This document shows positions 9,981 to 21,226 of a DNA stretch of 64,000 bases, one piece after another. The number at the start of each line of letters is the position of its first letter. Positions within the stretch are counted from its first letter, which is position 1. Origin of the DNA: Pseudomonas sp. B33.4 (GTDB lineage: Bacteria > Pseudomonadota > Gammaproteobacteria > Pseudomonadales > Pseudomonadaceae); the NCBI RefSeq assembly GCF_034555375.1, contig NZ_CP140706.1, forward strand, positions 3,897,001 through 3,961,000, read 5' to 3'. Made by a program: the position numbers and the translations under genes. The notes beneath the pieces were generated by a model. It saw only the letters and a program-made list of their open reading frames with translations. It did no database searches and was not told the origin of the DNA.

Positions 9981-10748
9981 ATGATACAGATCAGTGCCCT
10001 GCCCGCGTTCACCGACAACTACATCTGGTTGTTACAGGATCACCGCACCCAGCGCTGCGCGGTGGTCGATCCGGGCGATGCCGCGCCAGTGCAGGCATGG
10101 CTCGAAGCGCATCCAGGCTGGGTGTTGAGCGATATCCTGATCACCCACCACCATCATGATCACGTCGGCGGCGTCGAACGCCTGAAAGCGGCGAGCGGCG
10201 CGACCGTTTACGGCCCGGCCAGCGAAACCATCCCGGCGCGCGACGTGGCGCTCAAGGACAACGACACGGTCAGCGTGCTCGGCTGGGAGTTCGATGTCTA
10301 TGCGGTGCCCGGTCACACCTTGGGCCACATTGCCTATTACCACCATGGCCTGCTGTTCTGCGGCGACACCCTGTTCGCTGCCGGTTGCGGCCGTTTGTTC
10401 GAAGGCACGCCGGAGCAAATGCACCACTCGCTCAACCGCCTCGCCGCTCTACCGGAAGATACGCTGGTCTACTGCACCCATGAATACACCTTGAGCAATC
10501 TGAAGTTTGCCGCCGCGGTCGAGCCGAGCAACCCGGACATCGCCGCCCGTCTGGAAAAAGTCACCCAGCAACGGCAAAACGGCGTAATGACCCTGCCCTC
10601 GACCCTGGCCCTGGAAAAGCTCACAAACCCGTTTTTGCGCACCACTGAAACATTAGTTACACAAAAAGTGGACGAACGGGCAGGCGCTCAAAACCGGGCG
10701 CCGAGTGAGGTTTTTGCGGCTCTGCGGGCATGGAAAGATAAGTTCTAA
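9981..10748 (+). CDS. gloB: Hydroxyacylglutathione hydrolase (glyoxalase II)
   Basis: This 255-residue metallo-beta-lactamase-fold enzyme hydrolyses S-D-lactoylglutathione to lactate and glutathione, finishing methylglyoxal detoxification. The binuclear metal ligands are visible in [11 protein letters not shown] (about residues 53-63), PGHTLGHI (about 110) and [15 protein letters not shown] (about 130). The C-terminal glutathione-binding domain includes [17 protein letters not shown] 9981 is chosen because [13 protein letters not shown] is the conserved N-terminus; upstream in-frame codons overlap the divergent promoter region. Confidence 0.96.
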   Translation: MIQISALPAFTDNYIWLLQDHRTQRCAVVDPGDAAPVQAWLEAHPGWVLSDILITHHHHDHVGGVERLKAASGATVYGPASETIPARDVALKDNDTVSVLGWEFDVYAVPGHTLGHIAYYHHGLLFCGDTLFAAGCGRLFEGTPEQMHHSLNRLAALPEDTLVYCTHEYTLSNLKFAAAVEPSNPDIAARLEKVTQQRQNGVMTLPSTLALEKLTNPFLRTTETLVTQKVDERAGAQNRAPSEVFAALRAWKDKF

Positions 10749-10847
10749 GACCCCCATTGCCTGGTACAAAAATTCTGAATGGTTGACCGCAAGGGGTGCG
10801 CTTTCTAGAATCGCCCGACATTTTTGCCCGGAACTTACTTCCAGCCA

Positions 10848-12311
10848 ATGTCGTCATCCATACGTAAGTCCGTCAATTCAGACGCATTGACCCGCCTGGC
10901 GCAAGCCATCGCGGTGGCTGTGTCCGCCACCTTGGCGGGCTGTTCCAGCCATGCTCCGCAGACTGAAGCGACCCATACGCCGAACATTGCTGCGCGAGCC
11001 AAGCAGAAGCCGATCTGGCTGACCGAAAAGCCCAGCCCACAGGTTCCCCAGGACATCTGGGAACGCATGCGCCAGGGCTTTCAGCTGCAGGAAGGTCTCG
11101 GCGTCAACCCGCGCATCGAGCAACAGCGCCTGTGGTTCGCCAGCAATCCCTCTTTCCTCGAGAACGCCGGTGAACGCGGCAGTCTCTATATTCACTACAT
11201 CGTCGAACGTCTTGAAGAACGCAACATGCCGCTGGAACTGGCCCTGTTGCCAGTGATTGAAAGCGCCTACAACCCAATGGCCTATTCCCGGGCCGATGCT
11301 GTCGGGCTGTGGCAATTCATTCCGTCCACCGGGCGTTACTTCAATCTGCGTCAGACCCGTTTCTATGATGGCCGTCGCGATATCACCGCCTCGACCACCG
11401 CTGCGATGGACTACCTGACCCGTCTGCACGACATGTTCAACGGTGACTGGCTGCTGGCGCTGGCGGCGTACAACGCCGGTGAAGGCACGGTCAGCCGCGC
11501 CATCGAGCGTAACGAAAAGCTCGGCCTGCCCACCGACTACTGGAACCTGCCGCTGCCGGCAGAAACCCAGGCCTACGTGCCGAAGCTGCTGGCACTGTCG
11601 CAAGTGGTCCTGGCGCCGGAAGCCTACGGGGTCAACCTCAACCCGATCGCCAACGAACCGTACTTCCAGGTCGTCGAAATCAACCAGCGCATGGACCTGT
11701 CCAAGGTTGCGGCGGTGGCCAACATCGACGAAGACGAACTGTTCCAGCTCAACCCGGCGTTCAAGCAGCGCACCACCATCGACGGCCCGCAGCATTTGCT
11801 GGTGCCGACGTCGAAGGCGCAGTTGCTGACCGCCAGCCTTCAGACCATGCGGCCGGACGAGCTGATCAGCCCGCGTTCGCTGAAGCCAGTGTTCGAAGGC
11901 GCCGATCCTTCCGAAGTGGCAAAACTCAAGCGTGCCTATCGCGTGAAGCGTGGCGATAACCTCGGTTCCATCGCCAAGGCCAACAAGGTCGAAGTCAAGG
12001 ATCTGCAACGCTGGAACAAGCTGACCGGCAAAAACCTCAAGGTCGGCCAGACGCTAGTCATGCAGGACACCACCAAACGCGCGCCGGCTCGCAAGTCCGG
12101 CCGGGTCAACACGGTGGTTGCAGCCAACAGCAAGACCAAAGGCAAGGACGACAGCACGCAGCAGACTCAGTACAAGGTCAAACGCGGCGACACGCTGTAC
12201 GTGGTGGCCAAGCGATTCAACGTTGAGATGCAGCATCTCAAGCGCTGGAACCCGGGTGCGGGCAAGGCACTCAAGCCTGGGCAGATGCTCACGGTTTATC
12301 AGCCGCACTGA
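10848..12311 (+). CDS. mltD: Membrane-bound lytic murein transglycosylase D
   Basis: This 487-residue lipoprotein cleaves the peptidoglycan glycan strand to 1,6-anhydromuropeptides. A signal peptide ends in the lipobox LAGC (about residues 25-30). The SLT domain contains the catalytic Glu in LPVIESAYNPMAYS, then GLWQFIPSTGRYF and AYNAGEGTV. Two clear LysM domains follow, starting YRVKRGDNLGSIA and YKVKRGDTLYVVA, for glycan binding. ATG 10848 gives the proper short n-region; the upstream TTG at 10824 does not. An intrinsic terminator follows the stop codon by a few bases. Confidence 0.95.
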   Translation: MSSSIRKSVNSDALTRLAQAIAVAVSATLAGCSSHAPQTEATHTPNIAARAKQKPIWLTEKPSPQVPQDIWERMRQGFQLQEGLGVNPRIEQQRLWFASNPSFLENAGERGSLYIHYIVERLEERNMPLELALLPVIESAYNPMAYSRADAVGLWQFIPSTGRYFNLRQTRFYDGRRDITASTTAAMDYLTRLHDMFNGDWLLALAAYNAGEGTVSRAIERNEKLGLPTDYWNLPLPAETQAYVPKLLALSQVVLAPEAYGVNLNPIANEPYFQVVEINQRMDLSKVAAVANIDEDELFQLNPAFKQRTTIDGPQHLLVPTSKAQLLTASLQTMRPDELISPRSLKPVFEGADPSEVAKLKRAYRVKRGDNLGSIAKANKVEVKDLQRWNKLTGKNLKVGQTLVMQDTTKRAPARKSGRVNTVVAANSKTKGKDDSTQQTQYKVKRGDTLYVVAKRFNVEMQHLKRWNPGAGKALKPGQMLTVYQPH

Positions 12312-12317
12312 CAGAAG

Positions 12318-12347
12318 AGCCCCTGAGATTTCGGGGGCTTTTTTTTT
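12318..12347 (+). terminator. Intrinsic terminator of mltD
   Basis: A 6-bp stem (AGCCCC / GGGGCT, loop about 10 bases) runs directly into nine T residues, six bases after the mltD stop codon. Confidence 0.9.
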
Positions 12348-12381
12348 GTTTCGGATTTTGTGGCGTGCTTTAGATCGATCC

Positions 12382-12540
12382 CCCTCACCCCAGCCCTCTC
12401 CCCCACGGGGGGCGAGGGGGAAAGGGAGCCGATCGGGGGCTTTTCAAAACGTGCGTTCGACTCGGTATCGCACGTCGGTGCAGCTCTCCCAAACACCACG
12501 ATCAGTCCCCTCTCCCTCCGGGAGAGGGTTAGGGTGAGGG
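12382..12540. repeat. CCCTCACCC-type terminal-inverted-repeat element, copy 1
   Basis: The left end CCCTCACCCCAGCCCTCTCC and the right end GGAGAGGGTTAGGGTGAGGG are inverted copies about 120 bases apart. The interior differs from the copies at 42318 and 45932. It occupies most of the 337-base spacer between mltD and nppA1; I see no gene there. Confidence 0.8.
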
Positions 12541-12648
12541 CCTCTTCGCGCAAACGATTAACCCCGCATTAACCCGCATCTTTTTCCTGCCCAGACAAGC
12601 TGTTACTGTACGGCCCACAAAGCCCAAGCCGCCTGGATCGGATCTGAC

Positions 12649-14481
12649 TTGAAGCGTCCCCTCCTCCTGCTCCTGATCAGCCTGGCCTTGAGCTCAACCG
12701 CAAGCGCGACGATTACCGAAAGTCACGGTTATGCGCAGTTCGGCACGCTCAAGTACCCGGCCAGATTTACCCACTTCGACTGGGTCAACCCGCAAGCGCC
12801 CAAGGGCGGTACGTTGCGGGTGATGGCGTTCGGCACCTTCGATACGGTCAACCCGTACACGTTCAAGGGCACCAGCCCGGTCACCACAGCGAACTTCCTC
12901 CAGTACGGCATCAATGAGCTGAACGAACCGTTGATGGTCGGCACCGGCCAGTACTCACCGTCTGGCGACGAACCCGCATCGAGCTACGGCTTGATCGCGC
13001 AATCGGTGGAGTACAGCGAAGATCGCAGCTGGGTGGTGTTCAATCTGCGCCCGGAAGCACGTTTTCACGATGGCACGCCAATCACCGCCTACGACGTGGC
13101 GTTCTCCTATCGAACGCTGCTCAAGGACGGCCATCCGCTGTATCGCACCGCGCTGCAGGAAGTGCTGCGGGTCGACATCCTCAACAAACAGCGGATTCGC
13201 TTCGTACTCAAGCGCTCGGGCAATCCGCTGTTGATCCTGCGCCTCGGTGAACTGCCGGTATTGCCGCAGCATTACTGGAAGGACCGCGACTTCAAAGCCA
13301 CTACTTTCGAGCCGCCACTGGGCAGCGGGCCGTATCGCATCACCTCGGTGACGCCGGGCCGGCAGCTGATCTTTGAACGGGTCAAGGATTACTGGGGCAA
13401 GGACCTGCCAGTCAATCGCGGCAAGTACAACTTCGATCGCATGGAAGTCGAGTTCTACCGCGACAGCGATGTCGCCTTCGAAGCGTTCAAGGCTGGCGAA
13501 TTCGACATTTACATCGAGCATCAGGCGAAGAACTGGGCCAACGGCTACAACTTCCCGGCCATCCGCCGTGGCGACGTGATCAAGGCGCAGATTCCGCATC
13601 AGATCCCGACTCAGAGTCAGGGCCTGTTCATGAACACCCGCCGCGCGACCTTCGCCGATGTGAAGACCCGCGAAGCGCTGGGCCTGATGTTCGATTTCGA
13701 GTGGACCAATCGCGCGCTGTTCAGCGATGCCTACAAGCGCACCACCAGTTACTACCCCAACAGTGAATTCACAACCTCCGGCCTGCCGGTCGGGGGTGAG
13801 TGGCTGATGCTCAAGCCGTACAAGGATCAACTACCGGCCAAACTGTTCACCGAGCCGTTCACCCTGCCAAAAACCGACGGTCGCGGCATCCCCCGGGAAA
13901 CCATGCGCAAGGCACTGGCGCTGCTCGCCGAGGCCGGCTGGAAACTCAACGGCCAACGCCTGCAAAACGCTAACGGCCAACCGCTGCGGTTTGAGCTGCT
14001 GCTGGTCAATCCGAACCTTGAGCGCCTCTACCAGCCCTACATCGAGAACCTCAACAGCATCGGCATCGACGCGCGACTGCGCACCGTGGATCGCGCCCAA
14101 TACAAACAGCGCCTCGATCAATTTGATTTCGACATGATCTCGATGACGCTCAACCAGACCCTTAGCCCGGGCCTTGAGCAGTGGCAGTACTTCCACTCCA
14201 GTCAGGTGAACGTCAAGGGCAGCAAGAATTACGCCGGCATCGCCAATCCGGTGGTCGATCACCTGCTCGAACAATTGCTCGCCGCGCGCACCCGCGACGA
14301 ACAGGTCGCCGCCGGCAAGGCGCTCGACCGCGTGCTGCTCTGGCAGCACTACAGCATTCCCAACTGGTACCTCAATTATCACCGTCTGGCCTACCGCAAC
14401 CGGTTGGCCTTCGTCACTACGCCGCCCTACACCCTGGGCCTGAGCGCGTGGTGGCTGAAGTCTTCGGAGAAAGATCAATGA
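12649..14481 (+). CDS. nppA1: Peptide ABC transporter substrate-binding protein NppA1
   Basis: This 610-residue periplasmic protein is an SBP_bac_5 (DppA/OppA/YejA-like) receptor. A signal peptide ends near SSTASAT (about residue 22). The mature part has the family motifs HFDWVNPQAPKGG, FHDGTPITAYDV and GSGPYRITSVTPG. The start is TTG at 12649, with GGA 6 bases upstream; no ATG gives a signal peptide. Its stop overlaps nppA2 as ATGA. In P. aeruginosa the syntenic NppA1A2BCD takes up peptidyl-nucleoside antibiotics and microcin C analogues; the natural substrate is presumably a peptide. Confidence 0.88.
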   Translation: MKRPLLLLLISLALSSTASATITESHGYAQFGTLKYPARFTHFDWVNPQAPKGGTLRVMAFGTFDTVNPYTFKGTSPVTTANFLQYGINELNEPLMVGTGQYSPSGDEPASSYGLIAQSVEYSEDRSWVVFNLRPEARFHDGTPITAYDVAFSYRTLLKDGHPLYRTALQEVLRVDILNKQRIRFVLKRSGNPLLILRLGELPVLPQHYWKDRDFKATTFEPPLGSGPYRITSVTPGRQLIFERVKDYWGKDLPVNRGKYNFDRMEVEFYRDSDVAFEAFKAGEFDIYIEHQAKNWANGYNFPAIRRGDVIKAQIPHQIPTQSQGLFMNTRRATFADVKTREALGLMFDFEWTNRALFSDAYKRTTSYYPNSEFTTSGLPVGGEWLMLKPYKDQLPAKLFTEPFTLPKTDGRGIPRETMRKALALLAEAGWKLNGQRLQNANGQPLRFELLLVNPNLERLYQPYIENLNSIGIDARLRTVDRAQYKQRLDQFDFDMISMTLNQTLSPGLEQWQYFHSSQVNVKGSKNYAGIANPVVDHLLEQLLAARTRDEQVAAGKALDRVLLWQHYSIPNWYLNYHRLAYRNRLAFVTTPPYTLGLSAWWLKSSEKDQ

Positions 14482-16319
14482 AACCGATCCGCGCCCTGCT
14501 CGTCCAGGCCAGCGGCTTGTTGTTCGCCGGGCTGGCCTGTGCCGCCCCGCAACACGCCGTGACCCTGTACAACGAGCCGCCGAAATACCCGGCCGATTTC
14601 AAGCATTTTGATTATGTGGATCCCGACGCGCCCAAGGGTGGCGTGTTCCGTCAGGCCGGGTTCGGCGGCTTCGACAGCCTCAACCCGTTTATCAGCAAAG
14701 GCGTGCCGGCCGATGATGTCGGGCAGATCTACGACACCCTGACCAAACACAGCCTCGACGAGCCGTTCACCGAATACGGCCTGATCGCCGGCAAAATCGA
14801 AAAAGCCCCGGACAACAGCTGGGTGCGCTTCTACCTGCGCCCCGAAGCGCGCTTCCATGACGGTCACCCGGTGCGCGCCGACGACGTGGTGTTCAGCTTC
14901 AACACGCTGACCAAGGAAGGCTCGCCGATGTTTCGCGGCTACTACAGCGACGTCTCCGAAGTGATCGCCGAAGACCCGCTGAAAGTGCTGTTCAAGTTCA
15001 AGCACAGCAACAATCGCGAACTGCCGTTGATCCTTGGCCAATTGCCGGTGCTGCCGAAACACTGGTGGGCCGATCGCGATTTCAACAAAGGCAACCTGGA
15101 AATTCCGCTCGGTAGCGGCCCGTACAAGGTCGCCGAAGTAAAGGCCGGGCGCTCGGTGCGCTACGAGCGGGTCAAGGATTACTGGGGCAAGGACTTGCCG
15201 GTCAACCGTGGCTTCTACAATTTCGACACGATGACCACCGATTACTACCGCGACAACACCGTCGCCCTCGAAGCCTTGAAGGCCGGGCAGTTCGATTACT
15301 GGCTGGAGATGACTGCAAAGAACTGGGCCAACGCCTACAACATCCCGGCAGTCACCGAGGGCCGACTGATCAAGGAACAGATCGCCAACAGCAACCCGAC
15401 CGGCATGCAGGGTTTCGTCTTCAACCTGCGCCGCCCGGTGTTTCAGGATGTGCGCGTGCGTCAGGCGCTCGGGCTGCTGTTCGATTTCGAATGGACCAAC
15501 AAACAACTGTTCAACGGTGCCTACTTCCGCACCCGCAGCTATTTCGAGAACTCGGAAATGGCCGCCACCGGTCTGCCCGACGCCGATCAACGGGCGATCC
15601 TCGAGCCGTTTCGCAGCAAGTTGCCGGCGCAAGTGTTCAGCGAAGCCTTCGAAAATCCCAAGACCGACGCCAGCGGCATGATCCGCACCCAGCAACGCGA
15701 GGCCTACCAACTGCTGCAAGAGGCCGGCTGGAAGATCGTCGACGACAAAATGGTCGACTCTACGGGCAAACCGGTGGTCATCGAGTTCCTCCTCGCGCAG
15801 ACCGAATTCGAACGGGTTCTGCTGCCGTTCAAGCGCAACCTCAGCGATCTCGGCATCGATCTGGTAATCCGCCGCGTCGACGTTTCGCAATACATCAACC
15901 GCGTGCGTTCGCGGGATTTCGACATGATGGTCGGCAGTTTCCCGCAGTCCAACTCGCCGGGTAACGAGCAGCGCGAATACTGGATGAGCGCTGCCGCCGA
16001 CAAGGCCAGCAGTCGTAACACCATGGGCCTGAAGGACCCGATCGTCGATCAATTGGTGGAAAACCTGATCAATGCCGATTCGCGCATAAGCCTGGTGGCC
16101 CACGCCCGTGCGCTGGATCGCGTATTGCAGTGGGGCTTTTACGTGGTCCCCAACTGGCACATCAAGACCTGGCGCGTGGCTTACTGGAATCACATCGGCC
16201 ATCCAAAGGTCTCACCGAAATACGACATCGGCATCAACACCTGGTGGGTCAAGCCTGACGCGAAACCTGCGGTAGAAGTCGAAACCAAACTGCAAGCCGA
16301 CCCTGCGGGCACGGAGTAA
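14478..16319 (+). CDS. nppA2: Peptide ABC transporter substrate-binding protein NppA2
   Basis: This 613-residue paralogue of NppA1 shares [38 protein letters not shown] and the [15 protein letters not shown] segment almost word for word, so the pair is an old tandem duplication. A signal peptide ends near GLACAAP (about residue 23). ATG 14478 overlaps the nppA1 stop codon by four bases, indicating translational coupling. The two receptors probably feed the same permease with different ligands. It extends past the nppA1 C-terminus with a charged tail (ending LQADPAGTE). Confidence 0.9.
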   Translation: MKPIRALLVQASGLLFAGLACAAPQHAVTLYNEPPKYPADFKHFDYVDPDAPKGGVFRQAGFGGFDSLNPFISKGVPADDVGQIYDTLTKHSLDEPFTEYGLIAGKIEKAPDNSWVRFYLRPEARFHDGHPVRADDVVFSFNTLTKEGSPMFRGYYSDVSEVIAEDPLKVLFKFKHSNNRELPLILGQLPVLPKHWWADRDFNKGNLEIPLGSGPYKVAEVKAGRSVRYERVKDYWGKDLPVNRGFYNFDTMTTDYYRDNTVALEALKAGQFDYWLEMTAKNWANAYNIPAVTEGRLIKEQIANSNPTGMQGFVFNLRRPVFQDVRVRQALGLLFDFEWTNKQLFNGAYFRTRSYFENSEMAATGLPDADQRAILEPFRSKLPAQVFSEAFENPKTDASGMIRTQQREAYQLLQEAGWKIVDDKMVDSTGKPVVIEFLLAQTEFERVLLPFKRNLSDLGIDLVIRRVDVSQYINRVRSRDFDMMVGSFPQSNSPGNEQREYWMSAAADKASSRNTMGLKDPIVDQLVENLINADSRISLVAHARALDRVLQWGFYVVPNWHIKTWRVAYWNHIGHPKVSPKYDIGINTWWVKPDAKPAVEVETKLQADPAGTE

Positions 16320-16323
16320 TCAG

Positions 16324-17397
16324 ATGCTGGCGTATATTTTTCGGCGACTGCTGCTGATCATCCCGACCCTGTTCGGCATTCTGCTGATCAACTTCGTGAT
16401 CATCCAGGCCGCACCCGGCGGCCCGGTGGAGCAGATGATCGCCAAGCTCGAAGGCTTCGAAGGCGCCACCAGCCGCATTGCCGGCGGCGGTGCCGAGGTG
16501 TCGGTGGCCGGTTCATCGTATCGCGGCGCGCAGGGTCTGGATCCGGCGCTGATCAAGGAAATCGAGCACATGTACGGGTTCGACAAATCGGCCCCGGAAC
16601 GTCTGTGGATCATGGTCAAGAACTACGCGACGCTGGATTTCGGCGACAGTTTTTTCCGCGACGCCAAGGTCATCGACCTGATCAAGGAAAAGATGCCGGT
16701 GTCGATCTCGCTGGGGCTGTGGAGCACGCTGATCATGTACCTGGTGTCGATCCCGCTGGGGATCGCCAAGGCCACGCGGCACGGCAGCCACTTCGACGTC
16801 TGGACCAGTTCAGCGATCATCGTCGGCTATGCGATCCCGGCGTTTCTCTTTGCGATCCTGCTGATCGTGGTGTTTGCCGGTGGCAGTTATCTCGACTGGT
16901 TCCCGTTGCGCGGGCTGACCTCGAACAACTTCGATGAGCTGAGTTTCGGCGGCAAGATCCTCGATTACTTCTGGCACCTCGCGCTGCCGGTGACCGCACT
17001 GGTGATCGGCAATTTCGCGACCATGACCCTGCTGACCAAAAACAGCTTCCTCGACGAAATCAACAAACAATACGTGGTTACCGCCAAAGCCAAAGGCCTG
17101 ACCCGCCATCGCGTGCTCTACGGCCACGTGTTCCGCAACGCCATGCTGCTGGTGATTGCCGGTTTCCCGTCGGCGTTCATCGGCATCTTCTTCACAGGAT
17201 CCTTGCTGGTGGAAGTGATCTTCTCCCTCGACGGCCTCGGCCTGATGAGTTTCGAGGCGGCGATCAACCGCGATTACCCGGTGGTGTTCGGCACCCTGTT
17301 CATCTTCACCCTGCTCGGGCTGGTGGTGAAGCTGATCGGCGACCTCACCTACACCCTGGTCGATCCGCGCATCGACTTCGAAAGCCGGGAGCATTGA
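16324..17397 (+). CDS. nppB: Peptide ABC transporter permease NppB (YejB-like)
   Basis: This 357-residue inner-membrane permease has an N-terminal membrane anchor ([20 protein letters not shown]), a long periplasmic loop (about residues 30-130) and a BPD_transp_1 domain with an EAA loop ([26 protein letters not shown]). It begins 4 bases after nppA2. The extended loop is typical of YejB relative to DppB. With NppC it forms the channel for substrates delivered by NppA1 or NppA2. Confidence 0.92.
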   Translation: MLAYIFRRLLLIIPTLFGILLINFVIIQAAPGGPVEQMIAKLEGFEGATSRIAGGGAEVSVAGSSYRGAQGLDPALIKEIEHMYGFDKSAPERLWIMVKNYATLDFGDSFFRDAKVIDLIKEKMPVSISLGLWSTLIMYLVSIPLGIAKATRHGSHFDVWTSSAIIVGYAIPAFLFAILLIVVFAGGSYLDWFPLRGLTSNNFDELSFGGKILDYFWHLALPVTALVIGNFATMTLLTKNSFLDEINKQYVVTAKAKGLTRHRVLYGHVFRNAMLLVIAGFPSAFIGIFFTGSLLVEVIFSLDGLGLMSFEAAINRDYPVVFGTLFIFTLLGLVVKLIGDLTYTLVDPRIDFESREH

Positions 17398-17398
17398 G

Positions 17399-18418
17399 AT
17401 GAACCTGTCCCCTCTCAACCGCCGCCGCTTCGAACTGTTCAAGGCCAACAAGCGTGGCTGGTGGTCGCTGTGGCTGTTTCTGATCCTGTTCGGCGCCAGC
17501 CTCGGCGCCGAGCTGATCGCCAACGACAAGCCGCTGGTCGTGCATTACGACAACAACTGGTACTTCCCGGCGATCAAGCGCTACCCGGAAACCGCCTTCG
17601 GCGGCGAATTCCCGCTCGAAGCCAACTACAAGAGCCCGTACATCCGCGAACTGCTCAAGGCCAAGGATGCGTGGGTGTTGTGGGCGCCGATTCCTTACAG
17701 CTACCAAAGCATCAACTACGACCTGAAAGTCCCGGCGCCGGCGCCACCGTCGGCGGACAATTTGCTCGGGACTGACGATCAGGGCCGCGATGTGCTGGCG
17801 CGGGTGATTTACGGCTTCCGCATTTCCGTGCTGTTCGCGCTGACGCTGACCATGTTGAGTTCCATCATCGGTGTGATTGCCGGTGCTTTGCAGGGTTTCT
17901 ATGGCGGCTGGGTCGATCTGGCCGGGCAGCGTTTCCTGGAAATCTGGTCGGGTTTGCCAGTGCTGTACCTGCTGATCATTCTCGCCAGTTTCGTCCAGCC
18001 GAATTTCTGGTGGCTGCTGGGGATCATGCTGCTGTTCTCGTGGATGAGCCTGGTCGACGTGGTGCGCGCCGAGTTCCTCCGTGGCCGCAACCTCGAATAC
18101 GTACGCGCGGCGCGGGCGCTGGGCATGCAGAACGGCGCGATCATGTTTCGCCACATCCTGCCCAACGCGATGGTCTCGACCATGACCTTCATGCCGTTCA
18201 TCCTCACCGGCGCCATCGGCACCCTCACCGCTTTGGACTTCCTCGGTTTCGGCTTGCCGGCCGGCAGTCCATCGCTGGGTGAACTGGTCGCCCAGGGCAA
18301 ATCCAACCTGCAAGCGCCGTGGCTGGGCATGAGTGCCTTCGCCGTGCTGGCGTTGATGTTGAGTTTGCTGGTGTTTATCGGCGAGTCCGCTCGCGATGCC
18401 TTCGACCCGAGGAAGTGA
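17399..18418 (+). CDS. nppC: Peptide ABC transporter permease NppC (YejE-like)
   Basis: This 339-residue permease has a first membrane segment at about 20-42, a long periplasmic loop, then a BPD_transp_1 domain with LGTDDQGRDVLARVIYG before it and an EAA motif LEYVRAARALGMQNGAIMFRH. It begins one base after nppB and ends one base before nppD, so the operon is tightly packed. It pairs with NppB in the membrane. Confidence 0.92.
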   Translation: MNLSPLNRRRFELFKANKRGWWSLWLFLILFGASLGAELIANDKPLVVHYDNNWYFPAIKRYPETAFGGEFPLEANYKSPYIRELLKAKDAWVLWAPIPYSYQSINYDLKVPAPAPPSADNLLGTDDQGRDVLARVIYGFRISVLFALTLTMLSSIIGVIAGALQGFYGGWVDLAGQRFLEIWSGLPVLYLLIILASFVQPNFWWLLGIMLLFSWMSLVDVVRAEFLRGRNLEYVRAARALGMQNGAIMFRHILPNAMVSTMTFMPFILTGAIGTLTALDFLGFGLPAGSPSLGELVAQGKSNLQAPWLGMSAFAVLALMLSLLVFIGESARDAFDPRK

Positions 18419-18419
18419 A

Positions 18420-20030
18420 ATGAATCAGGACAATCTGATCGAAGTGCGTGACCTCGCCGTCGAATTCGGTTTCGGCGAGCGCGTGCACCGGGTCGTCGAA
18501 GGCGTGAGTTTCGACATCAAGCGCGGCGAAACCCTGGCGCTGGTCGGCGAATCCGGTTCGGGCAAATCGGTGACTGCGCACTCAATCCTGCGCCTGCTGC
18601 CCTACCCGATGGCCCGCCATCCGGCCGGCAGCATCAACTATGCCGGGCAAAACCTGCTGGGCCTGAGTGAAAAAACCATCCGCCATATTCGTGGCAACCG
18701 CATCGCGATGATCTTTCAGGAGCCGATGACCTCGCTGAACCCGCTGCACTCAATCGAGAAGCAGATCAACGAAGTGCTCGGCATCCACAAGGGCCTGACC
18801 GGCAAAGTCGCGACCAAACGCACGCTGGAACTGCTGGAAATGGTTGGCATCCCCGAGCCGCACAAGCGCCTCAAGGCCCTGCCCCACGAACTCTCTGGCG
18901 GCCAGCGCCAACGGGTGATGATCGCCATGGCCCTGGCCAACGAGCCGGAATTGTTGATTGCCGATGAGCCGACCACCGCTTTGGATGTGACCGTTCAGCT
19001 GAAAATCCTCGATTTGCTCAAGGAATTACAGGCCAGATTGGGCATGTCGCTGTTACTGATCAGTCACGATTTGAACCTGGTGCGAAGAATTGCGCATCGC
19101 GTATGTGTCATGCAGCGCGGTTGCATCGTCGAACAGGCATCGTGCGAAGAGCTGTTCCGTTCGCCGCAGCATCCGTACACTCGGGAATTGCTCGGCGCGG
19201 AGCCCAGCGGAGGCCCGGCGAGCAATAAAATCGGCGCGCCGCTGCTTGAGGTCGAGGACCTGAAAGTCTGGTTCCCGATCAAGAAAGGCCTGCTCAAACG
19301 CACGGTGGATCACGTCAAGGCAGTGGACGGCATCAATTTCAGCCTGCCTCAGGGTCAGACGCTGGGGATTGTCGGGGAAAGTGGTTCCGGCAAATCCACG
19401 CTGGGTCTGGCGATTTTGCGGCTGATCGGCAGCAAAGGCGCGATCCGCTTTGAAGGCAAGCAGCTAGACTGCCTGACGCAGAACGAGGTTCGCCCGTTGC
19501 GACGGGAGATGCAGGTGGTGTTTCAGGACCCGTTTGGCAGCCTGAGCCCGCGCATGTGTGTCAGCGACATCGTTGGCGAAGGCCTGCGGATTCACAAGAT
19601 GGGCACCGCTGAGGAGCAACAGGCGGCGATTATTGCGGCATTGAAGGAGGTAGGTCTGGATCCGGAAACCCGGCACCGCTACCCCCACGAATTTTCCGGT
19701 GGGCAACGGCAGCGAATCGCCATTGCCCGGGCTTTGGTGCTGAAACCGGCGCTGATCCTGCTGGACGAGCCGACTTCAGCGCTCGACCGGACGGTGCAGC
19801 GGCAAGTGGTGGAGCTGTTGCGTTCACTGCAAGCCAAGTACAACCTGACGTATTTGTTTATCAGCCATGACCTGGCTGTCGTCAAAGCGCTGAGCCACCA
19901 GTTGATGGTGGTCAAGCATGGCCAAGTGGTCGAACAGGGAGACGCGCAAAGTATTTTTGCCGCCCCCCAACATCCGTATACACAGCAGTTGCTGGAAGCC
20001 GCTTTTTTGGCACCAGCCACTGCGCAATAA
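18420..20030 (+). CDS. nppD: Peptide ABC transporter ATP-binding protein NppD (YejF-like, tandem ATPase)
   Basis: This 536-residue protein contains two ABC ATPase domains in one chain. The Walker A motifs are [13 protein letters not shown] (about residue 42) and [13 protein letters not shown] (about 320); the signatures are [14 protein letters not shown] and [14 protein letters not shown]. Each half ends with the oligopeptide-transporter C-terminal segment ([22 protein letters not shown]). ATG 18420 is used because it sits one base after the nppC stop. It powers uptake through NppBC. fabI follows after only 19 bases and may be co-transcribed. Confidence 0.94.
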   Translation: MNQDNLIEVRDLAVEFGFGERVHRVVEGVSFDIKRGETLALVGESGSGKSVTAHSILRLLPYPMARHPAGSINYAGQNLLGLSEKTIRHIRGNRIAMIFQEPMTSLNPLHSIEKQINEVLGIHKGLTGKVATKRTLELLEMVGIPEPHKRLKALPHELSGGQRQRVMIAMALANEPELLIADEPTTALDVTVQLKILDLLKELQARLGMSLLLISHDLNLVRRIAHRVCVMQRGCIVEQASCEELFRSPQHPYTRELLGAEPSGGPASNKIGAPLLEVEDLKVWFPIKKGLLKRTVDHVKAVDGINFSLPQGQTLGIVGESGSGKSTLGLAILRLIGSKGAIRFEGKQLDCLTQNEVRPLRREMQVVFQDPFGSLSPRMCVSDIVGEGLRIHKMGTAEEQQAAIIAALKEVGLDPETRHRYPHEFSGGQRQRIAIARALVLKPALILLDEPTSALDRTVQRQVVELLRSLQAKYNLTYLFISHDLAVVKALSHQLMVVKHGQVVEQGDAQSIFAAPQHPYTQQLLEAAFLAPATAQ

Positions 20031-20049
20031 CCTGAAAGAGGAGCAACAC

Positions 20050-20844
20050 ATGGGTTTTCTCGCCGGTAAGCGCGTACTGATCGTCGGTGTCGCCAGCAAG
20101 CTGTCCATCGCATCCGGCATCGCTGCCGCCATGCATCGCGAGGGCGCTGAGCTTGCCTTCACTTATCAGAACGACAAACTGAAAGGTCGTGTTGAAGAAT
20201 TCGCCCAAGGCTGGGGTTCGAGCCCTGAGCTGTGCTTCCCGTGCGACGTGGCCAGCGATGAAGAAATCGCCAAGGTCTTCGAAGCACTGAGCAAGAAGTG
20301 GGACGGCCTGGATTGCATCGTCCACTCCGTTGGTTTCGCCCCGGGCGACCAACTGGACGGCGACTTCACCGAAGCCACCACCCGTGACGGTTTCCGCATC
20401 GCTCACGACATCAGCGCCTACAGCTTCGTGGCCCTGGCCAAAGCCGGCCGCGAAATGATGAAAGGCCGTAACGGCAGCCTGCTGACCCTGTCGTACCTGG
20501 GCGCCGAGCGCACCATGCCTAACTACAACGTGATGGGCATGGCCAAGGCTTCGCTGGAAGCTGGCGTGCGTTACCTGGCCGGCTCCCTGGGCCCGGACGG
20601 CACCCGCGTCAACTGCGTATCGGCTGGCCCGATCCGTACCTTGGCAGCGTCGGGCATCAAGAACTTCCGCAAGATGCTGGCCGCCAACGAAGCGCAAACC
20701 CCGCTGCGTCGCAACGTCACCATCGACGAAGTCGGCAACGCCGGCGCCTTCCTGTGCTCCGACCTGGCGTCGGGCATCAGCGGCGAAATCATGTACGTCG
20801 ACGGCGGCTTCAACACCACCGCCATGGGCAACATCGAAGAGTGA
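20050..20844 (+). CDS. fabI: Enoyl-[acyl-carrier-protein] reductase (NADH), FabI
   Basis: This 264-residue short-chain dehydrogenase catalyses the last reductive step of type II fatty-acid elongation and is the triclosan target. It shows the FabI-type cofactor loop [14 protein letters not shown] (about residues 13-26) and the catalytic Tyr/Lys pair in [14 protein letters not shown] followed by [16 protein letters not shown] precedes ATG 20050. It follows nppD by 19 bases, as in P. aeruginosa, and ends in a strong terminator. Confidence 0.97.
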   Translation: MGFLAGKRVLIVGVASKLSIASGIAAAMHREGAELAFTYQNDKLKGRVEEFAQGWGSSPELCFPCDVASDEEIAKVFEALSKKWDGLDCIVHSVGFAPGDQLDGDFTEATTRDGFRIAHDISAYSFVALAKAGREMMKGRNGSLLTLSYLGAERTMPNYNVMGMAKASLEAGVRYLAGSLGPDGTRVNCVSAGPIRTLAASGIKNFRKMLAANEAQTPLRRNVTIDEVGNAGAFLCSDLASGISGEIMYVDGGFNTTAMGNIEE

Positions 20845-20863
20845 TCTTCGCTTAGCCGATAAA

Positions 20864-20889
20864 AACCCGCCGATCCGGCGGGTTTTTTT
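20864..20889 (+). terminator. Intrinsic terminator of fabI
   Basis: An 8-bp stem (AACCCGCC / GGCGGGTT) with a 5-base loop leads into a T7 tract, 20 bases after the fabI stop codon. Confidence 0.95.
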
Positions 20890-20910
20890 ATGCCTGCAAC
20901 GCTGTTCCCT

Positions 20911-21223
20911 GTGGGAGCGAGCCTGCTCGCGAAAGCGGTGTGTCAGTCACCGGAGATAATGCCTGTGCCGGCCTCTTCGCGAGCAAGCTCGCTCCCACAT
21001 GGATTTGTGGTGAACCGGGATTTTGAGGACACCCGCCCCCCCCCTGTAGGAGTGAGCCTGCTCGCGATAGCGCTGGGTCAGCCAATGAAGATGTTGAATG
21101 GCCGGACGCCATCGCTGGCAAGCCAGCTCCCACAGGGATCTGCAGTGAACCGGGACTTTGTGAACACCCGAGAAACCTGTGGGAGCTGCGGTGCGACGAT
21201 TCGACTTGCCAGCGATGAGGCCC
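20911..21223. repeat. REP cluster: one family A REPIN plus mixed singlets
   Basis: A REPIN lies at 20911-20999 (halves GTGGGAGCGAGCCTGCTC). It is followed by a GTAGGAGTGAGCC half at 21046 and inverted halves of family C (CATCGCTGGCAAGCCAGC) from 21109. A degraded end GTGGGAGCTGCGG is near 21179. This fills the 382-base spacer between fabI and the convergent GGDEF gene; I see no gene in it. Confidence 0.85.
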
Positions 21224-21226
21224 GAA

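Noticed and set aside
14475-16202. A 575-codon minus-strand frame opposite nppA2
   Set aside because: It mirrors a clear solute-binding protein and lacks a ribosome site.
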